DNA of 20,842 bases from Actinobacteria bacterium UBA4719. Its GTDB lineage: Bacteria > Actinomycetota > Actinomycetes > Actinomycetales > Dermatophilaceae. The stretch covers positions 1 through 20,842 of the forward strand of contig DHJN01000245.1 in the NCBI GenBank assembly GCA_002404345.1, written 5' to 3'. Position 1 is the first letter of the stretch. Each line of letters opens with the position of its first letter. Of this stretch, positions 7,539-14,326 are shown piece by piece. The notes under the pieces were generated by a model. The model saw only the letters and a program-made list of their open reading frames with translations. It had not been told where the DNA came from and did not search any database. A program made the position numbers and the translations under genes.

Positions 7539-8522
7539 GTGAGTGTTCTCAAGGGATCGTCCATCCTGGTAACAGGCGGAACCGGTTCATTTGGCAAGTC
7601 GATCATCCGACACCTGCTGGACGAGATCGACCCAGCTCGTGTGGTGATCTTCTCGCGCGATGAGCTCAAGCAGTACGAGTGCCGCAACCTGTTCGACAAC
7701 GACTCGCGGCTGCGCTGGTTCATCGGCGACATCCGGGACCGGCACCGCCTCAACCGTGCGATGCACGGCGTTGACCACGTGGTGCACGCCGCCGCGCTCA
7801 AACAGGTCGACACCGCTGAGTACAACCCGTGGGAGTTCGTCAAGACCAACATCATCGGCTCGCAGAACGTGATCGAGGCGTGCATCGATGCCGGGGTCAA
7901 GAAGGTTGTGGCCCTGTCCACGGACAAGGCCTCCAGCCCGATCAACCTGTACGGCGCCACGAAGCTGACGGCGGACAAGCTCTTCATCACCGGCAACCAC
8001 TACGCCGCCGCGTACCCCACCCGTTTCTCCGTGGTCCGCTACGGCAATGTGATGGGCAGCCGTGGCTCGGTCATCCCGTTCTTCCGCAAGCTGGCCGCGG
8101 AGGGCAAGTCCCTGCCGATCACCGACCTGCGAATGACCCGCTTCTTCATCACCCTTCCTCAGGCTGTCGATTTCGTGATGAAGTCCTTTGAGCTCATGCA
8201 GGGTGGCGAGCTCTACGTCCCGCGCATCCCGTCGATGAAGATCGTCGACCTGGCTCAGGCCGTGGCGCCCGGCGCGCCCATGCACAACTCGGGGCTGCGG
8301 CCGGGTGAGAAGCTGCACGAGGAGATGATCTCCCCCGAGGAAGGCCGTCGTACGCTGCGAGTCGACGACCGCTACGTGCTCCAGCCCGATCTGGCGTCAT
8401 GGGGCTACAAGCCCCCTGCCGGGGGCGTCCCCGTGTCCGAGGGTTTCACCTACACCTCGGACACCAACGACCAGTGGTTCACGCCGGAGGAGATCCAAAA
8501 GATCCTCGAGACCCAGGGATGA
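7539..8522 (+). CDS. pseB: UDP-N-acetylglucosamine 4,6-dehydratase (inverting), PseB-type
   Basis: The 327-residue short-chain dehydrogenase/reductase-fold enzyme has an N-terminal NADP-binding VTGGTGSFGKSI (11-22), the family segment FSRDELKQYE (38-47), FIGDIRD (61-67), HAAALKQVDTAEYNPWEFVKTN (83-104) and STDKASSPINLYGATK. The latter carries D129, K130, Y138 and K142, which align with the catalytic residues of the known Helicobacter/Campylobacter enzymes. These convert UDP-GlcNAc to a 4-keto-6-deoxy sugar with C5 inversion, the first step of pseudaminic acid synthesis. The start is the GTG at 7539, set by GGGAG at 7527-7531. The downstream gene follows after 7 bp, suggesting an operon. None of the other pseudaminic-acid genes (pseC, H, G, I) are in the window. 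Confidence 0.93.
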   Translation: MSVLKGSSILVTGGTGSFGKSIIRHLLDEIDPARVVIFSRDELKQYECRNLFDNDSRLRWFIGDIRDRHRLNRAMHGVDHVVHAAALKQVDTAEYNPWEFVKTNIIGSQNVIEACIDAGVKKVVALSTDKASSPINLYGATKLTADKLFITGNHYAAAYPTRFSVVRYGNVMGSRGSVIPFFRKLAAEGKSLPITDLRMTRFFITLPQAVDFVMKSFELMQGGELYVPRIPSMKIVDLAQAVAPGAPMHNSGLRPGEKLHEEMISPEEGRRTLRVDDRYVLQPDLASWGYKPPAGGVPVSEGFTYTSDTNDQWFTPEEIQKILETQG

Positions 8523-8529
8523 GCCACTG

Positions 8530-9513
8530 ATGCATCACAGCAACCACTTCTACGGTCATGCCCACATCTTGGCCCGCTACGCGCGGCTGGCCGAGGTCCC
8601 CCGGATCTGGGGTTACGTCCAGCACGGCTGGAACATCCATGACGGATATGCGGTCGGCACAGTCTTCGCGCCAGGTTTCCCCAAGTACATCTGGTCCGAG
8701 GCGCCGGGCCGGCGCGGTTGGTCGGTCGGGTTGCGCAACTACCAGGTGATCGGCTCCCCGTGGGCATACCTTTTGAACCTGGAGCGGCAGGAGGAGTGGG
8801 AGCACGCCCAGCACCCCCGGGAAGGGACGATCGTCTACCCTTTTCATGGGTGGGAGCAGCAGAACATCGTCGGCAGCCACGATGGGTATGTCGAGGAGAT
8901 CAAGGCAACAGAGGACGGACCAGTCACCATCTGCCTCTACTGGAACGAGTATCGCGTTCCTGAGGTCCGTCGCTCGTATGAGCGAGCCGGCTTCCGGGTC
9001 ATCTCGCACGGTTACCGCGGTCACATGTGGCAGGGTACAGACGCCGATTTCCTGGACAAGCAGCTCGCCGAGCTACGCGCCCACCGCCGGGTGGTCTCCA
9101 ACCGGCTGGGCAGTGCTCTCTTCTACGGCGCCTCGGTGGGTTGCGAGATCGGCGTGTACGGCGATCCGATGATCCTCGAGGCGGAACGAGCAGTTCTCGG
9201 AGGGATGGGGCGGCAGAAGCGACTGTGGCCCGAGCTGCACCAGCCCGCGGTACCACAGGACATCGCCTCCGAGCTCGCCCGCGTCGAGCTGGGGACGGAC
9301 CTGATCCTGAGCCGGCCTGAGCTCATCGAGACACTGGGCTGGCGCCACGCCCGACGCGCCGAGGTCGGCGTGCCTCCCGTCGAGACGCAGGGCTCGCTCG
9401 CTGAGGGCGGCCCTTCGACCGACCAGGACACCCAAATGCGCGACGGCCGACTCGAACGTCTACCCACGGATGACTCTGGGCCGTTGATGGACCAGGACGG
9501 CGACACCGCCTGA
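8530..9513 (+). CDS. Conserved-looking protein of unknown function, possibly GT-B glycosyltransferase-like
   Basis: I do not recognise this 327-residue protein firmly. It starts MHHSNHFYGHAHILARYA and has RIWGYVQHGWNIHDGYAVG (45-63), a central IVYPFHGWEQQNI, a TICLYWNEYRVPEVRRSYERAG segment, and VVSNRLGSALFYGASVGCEIGVYGDPM. That last block, a conserved Ser/Gly loop followed by a beta-strand, recalls the C-terminal nucleotide-sugar lobe of GT-B capsule and teichoic-acid enzymes. The tail after about residue 275 is polar and acidic, probably disordered (GGPSTDQDTQ, DDSGPLMDQDGD). There is no signal peptide or membrane segment. It follows pseB after 7 bp, so it is likely co-expressed and part of glycan assembly. 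It could alternatively be a modifying enzyme. Confidence 0.6.
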   Translation: MHHSNHFYGHAHILARYARLAEVPRIWGYVQHGWNIHDGYAVGTVFAPGFPKYIWSEAPGRRGWSVGLRNYQVIGSPWAYLLNLERQEEWEHAQHPREGTIVYPFHGWEQQNIVGSHDGYVEEIKATEDGPVTICLYWNEYRVPEVRRSYERAGFRVISHGYRGHMWQGTDADFLDKQLAELRAHRRVVSNRLGSALFYGASVGCEIGVYGDPMILEAERAVLGGMGRQKRLWPELHQPAVPQDIASELARVELGTDLILSRPELIETLGWRHARRAEVGVPPVETQGSLAEGGPSTDQDTQMRDGRLERLPTDDSGPLMDQDGDTA

Positions 9514-9514
9514 T

Positions 9515-9520
9515 TAGACT
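9515..9520 (+). promoter_or_regulatory. Putative -10 box for the ACP cassette
   Basis: TAGACT fits TANNNT and overlaps the end of the preceding gene's stop region. Transcription would start near 9527, at the beginning of the 17-bp tandem repeat, giving a leader of about 45 nt. No convincing -35 is seen. Confidence 0.35.
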
Positions 9521-9525
9521 GGACC

Positions 9526-9559
9526 AAACTCCCCCAACTTCAAAACTCCCCCAACTTCA
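9526..9559. repeat. Perfect 17-bp tandem duplication in the ACP leader
   Basis: AAACTCCCCCAACTTCA occurs at 9526-9542 and directly again at 9543-9559 with no mismatch. It sits between the putative -10 box and the ribosome-binding region of the ACP gene, so copy number would alter the 5' leader. Confidence 0.95.
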
Positions 9560-9570
9560 AGGCGAGGCGG

Positions 9571-9825
9571 ATGATGAGCGCACTGAGCAGAGATCAGCTA
9601 CGGACGATGATGGGCGACGTGCTCGAGGCACAGGGCAAGACGATTCCCTCGAGCGACGATTCCCCGCTGGACGAGATCGGCTTCCGCTCGCTGGACTTCT
9701 CCGAGCTGGCTCTGCGGGTCGAGGACGAGCTGGGCAGCGAGCTCAACTTCGACGCTCCGGGACTGCGTGCGATCGAGACCGTCGGAGACGTCCTTGAGTT
9801 CCTCGAGCAGCTTCAGCTAGCGTGA
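9571..9825 (+). CDS. Acyl carrier protein
   Basis: The 84-residue protein is a typical small four-helix carrier. IGFRSLDFSELALRVEDELG (36-55) contains the phosphopantetheine attachment Ser40, in an RSLDF variant of the usual DSL motif. It also has the expected acidic helix II and III residues and the C-terminal VGDVLEFLE segment. It carries an acyl or aminoacyl group as a thioester once modified by a phosphopantetheinyl transferase. Two adjacent ATG codons (9571 and 9574) are possible starts; GAGG at 9564-9567 fits the second better. The stop overlaps the ligase start by 4 bp (GTGA), so the two are probably translationally coupled. Its motif and neighbours suggest a dedicated carrier rather than the fatty-acid-synthesis ACP. 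Confidence 0.92.
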   Translation: MMSALSRDQLRTMMGDVLEAQGKTIPSSDDSPLDEIGFRSLDFSELALRVEDELGSELNFDAPGLRAIETVGDVLEFLEQLQLA

Positions 9826-11054
9826 GGCGCCACCCGGAAGCGGTGGGTACTGCCCTCCCACCGGGGTCGGGCAACAGGATTGTGATCGGCGGGTTCCGCG
9901 GCACGTGGGCCGACGTCTCAACAGCTTCGCTCCCCGCCGTCGCTGCCGCACTGGTTGAAACCCACCTCGCCGCGGCTGGCGCGGCCTGGGAGCACGCGAC
10001 CTCGCCACGCGAGACGCTCATCGCCGGCGCTGGCCGTGTGTCCGATGATCAGGCCCAAGAGCTGCGAGATGACGGATTCACCCTGGTCAGGGGCGAGAGT
10101 ATCGAACCGGCGTCCCAGCAACGCGAGGCCGTCACCGGACGACTGTGGCTCCTGACCAGCGGAAGTACCGGCCGGCCCAAGCGGGTCGCACACACTTTGC
10201 AGTCCCTGACGACAGTGGCAGCCGATCAGCCACCGCGTCGCTGGCTGTGCCCATACTCCCCTGGTGCGTATGCGTGGTGGCAGGTCGTGACCCTGTCGCT
10301 GGCCCACCCAGGGCAGGACGTGGTGTTCGTCGAGGCCGCGCAGCTCGACAGCTGGCCGCAGCTCGCGCTTGCCGAGGGCGTCACAGCCGCCTCAGGCACC
10401 CCCACATTTTGGCGACAGGCGCTCTGGCGCTCTGCCGAGACGGTTGCCAAGCTGCCGCTGGAGCAGATCACGCTCGGCGGAGAACCGGTGGACCAGGCGA
10501 TTCTCGACCGGCTGACCGCGCTGTTCCCAGCTGCGCGTATCTCGTGGATCTACGCTTCAAGCGAGGCAGGTGCGAGCATCGCTGTGCACGACGGCCGAGC
10601 CGGCTTTCCCGTTTCCTGGCTCGACCGCGACGTGCCGGGCAGGCCCCTTTTGACCGTGGTGGACGACGAGCTGCTCATCGACTCAGCGTGGAGCGCCAGA
10701 GGCTTCGAAGGTCCGCTGCGTACCGGCGACCGAGCGGAGATCATCGACGGCCGTGTGCACATCACCGGCCGCGTTGCCTCGGACGAGATCAACGTCGGTG
10801 GTTCGAAGGCCTCGGCCTCGGCCGTGCGGGCTGTGCTGCTTGCACATCCGGCGGTGGTGTGGGCTCAGGTCCGGGGACGACGTGCGCCAATCGTGGGCAA
10901 CGTCGTGGCCGCAGACGTCGTCCTCGACGGCCCGGTGAGCCAGGCGGAGCTCACCGGCTGGTGCTCGGAACGACTGCCCGACTACTCGGTTCCGCGACGA
11001 CTACGGTTGCTGAACGAAATCCCGATCAAGGAGACCCTGAAAAGCGATGTCTGA
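9822..11054 (+). CDS. AMP-forming acyl/aminoacyl ligase (ANL superfamily)
   Basis: The 410-residue enzyme is of the adenylation family. The phosphate-binding loop is LLTSGSTGRPKR (110-121). IYASSEAG (243-250) is the A5-type motif, LRTGDRAEI (299-307) the ribose-binding TGD motif and ITGRVASDEINVGG (314-327) the hinge. The final residues IPIKETLKSDV hold the likely catalytic lysine (K407). At 410 residues it is shorter than typical acyl-CoA synthetases because the N-terminal subdomain is reduced. It would adenylate a small carboxylic or amino acid and load it on the adjacent ACP, whose stop codon it overlaps. The SDR gene overlaps its 3' end by 8 bp. Substrate is not predictable. The GTG start at 9822 is supported by the overlap. 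Confidence 0.85.
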   Translation: MRRHPEAVGTALPPGSGNRIVIGGFRGTWADVSTASLPAVAAALVETHLAAAGAAWEHATSPRETLIAGAGRVSDDQAQELRDDGFTLVRGESIEPASQQREAVTGRLWLLTSGSTGRPKRVAHTLQSLTTVAADQPPRRWLCPYSPGAYAWWQVVTLSLAHPGQDVVFVEAAQLDSWPQLALAEGVTAASGTPTFWRQALWRSAETVAKLPLEQITLGGEPVDQAILDRLTALFPAARISWIYASSEAGASIAVHDGRAGFPVSWLDRDVPGRPLLTVVDDELLIDSAWSARGFEGPLRTGDRAEIIDGRVHITGRVASDEINVGGSKASASAVRAVLLAHPAVVWAQVRGRRAPIVGNVVAADVVLDGPVSQAELTGWCSERLPDYSVPRRLRLLNEIPIKETLKSDV

Positions 11055-11796
11055 GCCCCTCGGTCCCATTCCGGCCGCCACGTGCGTCCTCGTCTCGGGA
11101 GGTTCGCGCGGGCTCGGCCTGGCGCTGGTCACCGATGCCCTCGCCCGCGGCGCCAATGTCGCCACGTTTGCCCGAACTGTTACTCCCGAGCTCAAGGAGC
11201 TGGCGCTGCAGCACCCCACGAGCCTCCACGTCGGCTCGGTGGATGTTACGGATACCGCAGGTCTGACTGCGTTCATCCGCGAATCAGCGGCCAAGCTGGG
11301 CCCGATCGACGCCCTGGTCAACAATGCGGCCATCGGCCAGGACAGCCTTCACATCCACACCTCGCCCGAGCAGATCGCCGCGCTCGTGGCCACCAACCTC
11401 ACAGCGCCCCTTCTGCTGACGCGAGCGGTGCTGCGCCACATCATGGCGCGCGGCGGCCGAGGGCGCATCGTGATGGTGACCTCGGTGTGCGCCCAGCGCG
11501 GTTACTCCGGACTGGTCGCCTACTCGGCGACCAAGGGAGGGCTCGACAGTGCGGTGCGCACGCTGGCGAGGGAGATGCACGGACGTGTTCTGATCAACAG
11601 CGTGGCTCCTGGGTTCTTTGCCTCCGAGATGTCCTCGGTGCTCGGCCCGGACCAGCTTGAGACCATCACGCGCCGTACACCCTCGGGCCGGCTGGTGGAA
11701 CCCGAGAACATCCTTCCCGTCGTGCGTTCCCTCCTCTTCGAGGACACGAACTTCAACGGCCAGGTGCTCACCGTCGACGGCGGCTCCAGCATCTGA
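11047..11796 (+). CDS. Short-chain dehydrogenase/reductase, FabG-like
   Basis: The 249-residue classical SDR has the cofactor loop SGGSRGLG (17-24), NNAA (92-95) and the catalytic S146 with Y159 and K163 (YSATK). The C-terminal VAPGFFASEM and LTVDGG motifs are also present. This resembles beta-ketoacyl-ACP reductases, and the position directly after ACP and ligase genes suggests that the substrate may be a carrier-bound keto or hydroxy acyl group. It overlaps the ligase gene by 8 bp, and the following gene starts on the very next base after its stop (TGAATG). Alternative roles, such as nucleotide-sugar reduction, cannot be excluded. Confidence 0.87.
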   Translation: MSEPLGPIPAATCVLVSGGSRGLGLALVTDALARGANVATFARTVTPELKELALQHPTSLHVGSVDVTDTAGLTAFIRESAAKLGPIDALVNNAAIGQDSLHIHTSPEQIAALVATNLTAPLLLTRAVLRHIMARGGRGRIVMVTSVCAQRGYSGLVAYSATKGGLDSAVRTLAREMHGRVLINSVAPGFFASEMSSVLGPDQLETITRRTPSGRLVEPENILPVVRSLLFEDTNFNGQVLTVDGGSSI

Positions 11797-12306
11797 ATGG
11801 CGGCCCTCTCGAGGCTGCTGCGGGCAGCCGAGCAGACGTGCACCCTTGTCGCTCCAGAGTCAGCGGTGGGAACCGCGCAAGGCCTTCGGTCCCACCTTGC
11901 CGACGGCAGGGTCGTCTGCTGGTCGGCCTCGGTGCCGCGCGGGTTGCGGCTGGCGGTGGACGCCGAGATCAGCGACCAGCCTGTCCCACCGGCCTTGGCG
12001 TACCGGTTCGACCTGGTCGATCCCCACCGGTTCTGGGCTGCATGGACCGCCGTCGAAGTCTCTTGCAAACTGCGTGACGTACCCATTCTGACGTGGCTAA
12101 AACGCCGAGGCCTGACCCCGGACCCCGCTATCCGTACGAGAACCCTTCGGATAGCGGACATCACCGTGACCTGCGGTGCGGCAGACCTGGGGCACGCCGT
12201 GGTGAACGATCGAATGCAGGATCGAGTGCAGGGAGCCTGGCAGACGCCAGAAGGGCCCTACGATCGCGAAAGGCGACGCAGCATGACCTTTGCGCGGCGG
12301 GTATAG
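11797..12306 (+). CDS. Small 4'-phosphopantetheinyl transferase-like protein
   Basis: This 169-residue protein begins immediately after the SDR stop codon. Two segments match, in order and spacing, the signature of the Sfp/AcpS superfamily. LAVDAEISD (52-60) resembles the GVDIE metal motif with D55 and E57. FWAAWTAVEVSCKL (79-92) resembles WxxKEAxxK, keeping W83, E87 and K91 but with Val86 in place of the first Lys. Enzymes of this family transfer phosphopantetheine from CoA to an ACP serine, and an ACP is encoded three genes upstream in the same tight operon. The protein is shorter than Sfp-type enzymes (about 220 residues), closer to one and a half AcpS domains. Its 3' end overlaps the convergent gene by 49 bp. 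The assignment rests on motif reading only. Confidence 0.55.
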   Translation: MAALSRLLRAAEQTCTLVAPESAVGTAQGLRSHLADGRVVCWSASVPRGLRLAVDAEISDQPVPPALAYRFDLVDPHRFWAAWTAVEVSCKLRDVPILTWLKRRGLTPDPAIRTRTLRIADITVTCGAADLGHAVVNDRMQDRVQGAWQTPEGPYDRERRRSMTFARRV

Positions 12307-14156
12307 CCCGGCGGGATGACCGAGAGGACGACTCGGCGGCTGAGGAGGACGATCGCTCGCAGCGGCCACGTGAGCACCCGGCCGATCCGGAAGCTCACCG
12401 AACCGCGAATGGCCGAGAGCGTCCCATCCAGCTCGCCGACCCGGACGTCGCGTGCCCGCAGCGCTGCCTCCAGCCAAACAACCTGGCCTTCGCGCTCGTG
12501 GAGCGCCTGGGCCATCCGGCCGCCGGAGGCCAGTGCCTCTCGGTAACCGCGGAACGGGCCCCCACTTGATGCGTACTGGGAAGCTCCACCCTCGAGGTTG
12601 GACGCGTAAGCCCGGGCCTCGTCCGACGCATCTCCGCCTTGCAGGACGGTCTGGAGCTCCGCCTCGACCCGCGCGGCAACGTCAACCAGATGGGGGCGCC
12701 ACTCAACTCCCGCCATTGAGGCCAACGTCTGAGCGAGCGCGTCCGGGCTGATGTCCGGAGTCCATGGGTGCTCGGCGCCGGAGCGCAGCAACCGTCGGGC
12801 GAAGTCCCGCAACCCACGCACGATCAGGATGTCCGGGTCGAGGTGTGCGGTCCAGCGCCAGCTGTTGTCGAAGCACGCAAGGCCGGTATCGCTGACCACG
12901 ACGTTGGATGGCACGGCGAACAGCCGGCCTCCGGCCGATCCCTCCGGCCACACCTCAGAATCGCCCAACCATGTGGCGTAGCGCTGGACCAGCTTGCGGA
13001 CCGATGTGATGCTGCCGGTTGCACAGACCCGACGCAGGAGCGCCTCGAGGTTGGCGCCCTCGGGCACCAGCTCCGGGAGCTGGCTGTAGTCCCTGAGCAC
13101 GCGGCGTTCGCGCATCTCCGTAAGTTTGGAGACGGGCAGGGCCTGGTGGGTCCATCGACCGTCCTGTAGCTGCAACGTAGTGAGGGCGCGCCACTCGCTG
13201 CGGCCGCTGTCCTCACTGGCCATCAGCGCGGGCAGTGAGTCTCGGGCGGCGGCATCCGTAGCGGCGGCACCCGTAGCGGCGGCACCCGAAGCGGCGGCTT
13301 CGGTGGAGAGGCGGGCAACCACGATCCACAGCGGCGCGAACTCCATCGTCAGCCCGCTTTCGAACAGGCGCAACGACATGTCGTAGGCATCGACGAGGGA
13401 GGGCTGCTTGGAGAAGTGGGACTGCTCCATCCGTGCAGTAAGTGCAGCGGCCGTCGAGGCAACTGCCGGGGAATCGACCGCGTTGCTGTCGATGAGCAGG
13501 GACAGCGACTCTGCGGCAGGGAAGGCGGCATACACCGAGTCCGGGATCAGGTTGGCGGACTCCAGAGCGCCGCGCAGCTCGCGGTAGTACAGCGCCCGGT
13601 CATCGAAGCCGATGGCCCCGCGGTGCCACATGTCGTCACCGTCATACACGTCGCGGATCTTCATCCGGAACTGCTTGTCGAAGCCAAGCTCGTTGTCGAC
13701 GGAGGCCATCAGCGTGCCGTCCGCCGAGAGCCATCCGGCCAGCTTGCACAGCAACTCGCCATGGCCGAGTCCGACCGAGTCCGGGGACAAGAGATCGCTC
13801 GGGGCGCCAAGGGCCACGATCAAGTCGTACGACCCCTTGGTGTCGAACCGGTCGAGCCCCCCGCAGTAGACCGTGACGCCAGACCTCAGTCGCGACGCGC
13901 TGGCGAGCTTTCGCGCGTCAGGCAACCCTCGCACCAAGAGATCGACCGCTACAGCGTCTGGCAGATGTGCCACGAGATGGCTGGCTCGCACCCCGAGAAC
14001 CAGGACTCGTTTCGGGGTCTTGCCAGTGCGAAGAACACACCTCAGGAGGGGCGCCAGGCCTCCTGGGGAACTCTCATTCGCGAGGTCGGACCACTCTTGC
14101 ATCTCGCCACCGACGAGCCGGCTGCCAGAGGCGGCATCTACCTGATAGGAGGGCAA
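12258..14156 (-). CDS. Large methyltransferase-like protein with coiled coil and C-terminal hydrophobic tail
   Basis: About 632 residues if it starts at the TTG at 14156, which has AGGA 5 nt upstream; the frame remains open further upstream without conserved sequence. Residues 40-270 look like a class I methyltransferase fold (VLVLGVRAS at 51-59, YDLIVALGAPSDLL from 110), but the glycine-rich motif I is degenerate. A low-complexity Ala-rich linker (285-305) follows. A second domain around 415-437 reads VPSNVVVSDTGLACFDNSWRW, resembling a PxNxxxxxxGxxxxFDxxW block seen in polysaccharide methyltransferases and kinase-like folds. A coiled coil (about 540-585) and a basic/hydrophobic tail (RIGRVLTWPLRAIVLLSRRVV) follow, as in many membrane-associated glycan enzymes. 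It may modify, cap or scaffold the growing glycan. It is transcribed opposite to both flanking operons. Confidence 0.6.
   Translation of the reverse strand: MPSYQVDAASGSRLVGGEMQEWSDLANESSPGGLAPLLRCVLRTGKTPKRVLVLGVRASHLVAHLPDAVAVDLLVRGLPDARKLASASRLRSGVTVYCGGLDRFDTKGSYDLIVALGAPSDLLSPDSVGLGHGELLCKLAGWLSADGTLMASVDNELGFDKQFRMKIRDVYDGDDMWHRGAIGFDDRALYYRELRGALESANLIPDSVYAAFPAAESLSLLIDSNAVDSPAVASTAAALTARMEQSHFSKQPSLVDAYDMSLRLFESGLTMEFAPLWIVVARLSTEAAASGAAATGAAATDAAARDSLPALMASEDSGRSEWRALTTLQLQDGRWTHQALPVSKLTEMRERRVLRDYSQLPELVPEGANLEALLRRVCATGSITSVRKLVQRYATWLGDSEVWPEGSAGGRLFAVPSNVVVSDTGLACFDNSWRWTAHLDPDILIVRGLRDFARRLLRSGAEHPWTPDISPDALAQTLASMAGVEWRPHLVDVAARVEAELQTVLQGGDASDEARAYASNLEGGASQYASSGGPFRGYREALASGGRMAQALHEREGQVVWLEAALRARDVRVGELDGTLSAIRGSVSFRIGRVLTWPLRAIVLLSRRVVLSVIPPGYTRRAKVMLRRLSRS
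13243..13302. repeat. 15-bp in-frame repeats encoding an Ala-rich linker
   Basis: Four units related to GTAGCGGCGGCACCC lie at 13243-13257, 13258-13272, 13273-13287 and 13288-13302; the middle two are identical. On the coding minus strand they give AAAxG/D pentapeptides between the two halves of the methyltransferase-like protein. Confidence 0.9.
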
Positions 14157-14206
14157 CGCTGTCCTTTCGGTGTGCTTCAGAGAACCGGTGCGGGTGCGTG
14201 CGGTGG

Positions 14207-14223
14207 GCCTAGCATAGGCTAGC
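14207..14223 (-). promoter_or_regulatory. Putative promoter with overlapping inverted repeat
   Basis: The inverted repeat GCCTA-gca-TAGGC (14207-14219), followed by the palindrome GCTAGC (14218-14223), contains two TANNNT boxes on the minus strand (TATGCT at 14216-14211, TAGCCT at 14221-14216). It is placed to start the mRNA of the methyltransferase-like gene about 50 nt upstream of its TTG. The symmetry over the -10 could be an operator, though no regulator gene is present. Confidence 0.4.
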
Positions 14224-14326
14224 GGTGACGGTCGGCCGTCCGATTCTGGCCGTCCCAGCGGGGCTTGAACAGCGCCTCCACTGACAGCACAACCACCGAG
14301 AGCACCTTCGAATGTGAGGCTTGAGA

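Noticed and set aside
9822..12306. Nonribosomal peptide or polyketide synthase fragment
   Set aside because: There is no condensation, ketosynthase, acyltransferase or thioesterase domain; each protein is single-domain.
13416..14222. 268-codon plus-strand frame and others opposite the methyltransferase-like gene
   Set aside because: They are shadows of the minus-strand gene; none shows a domain, signal peptide or ribosome-binding site.
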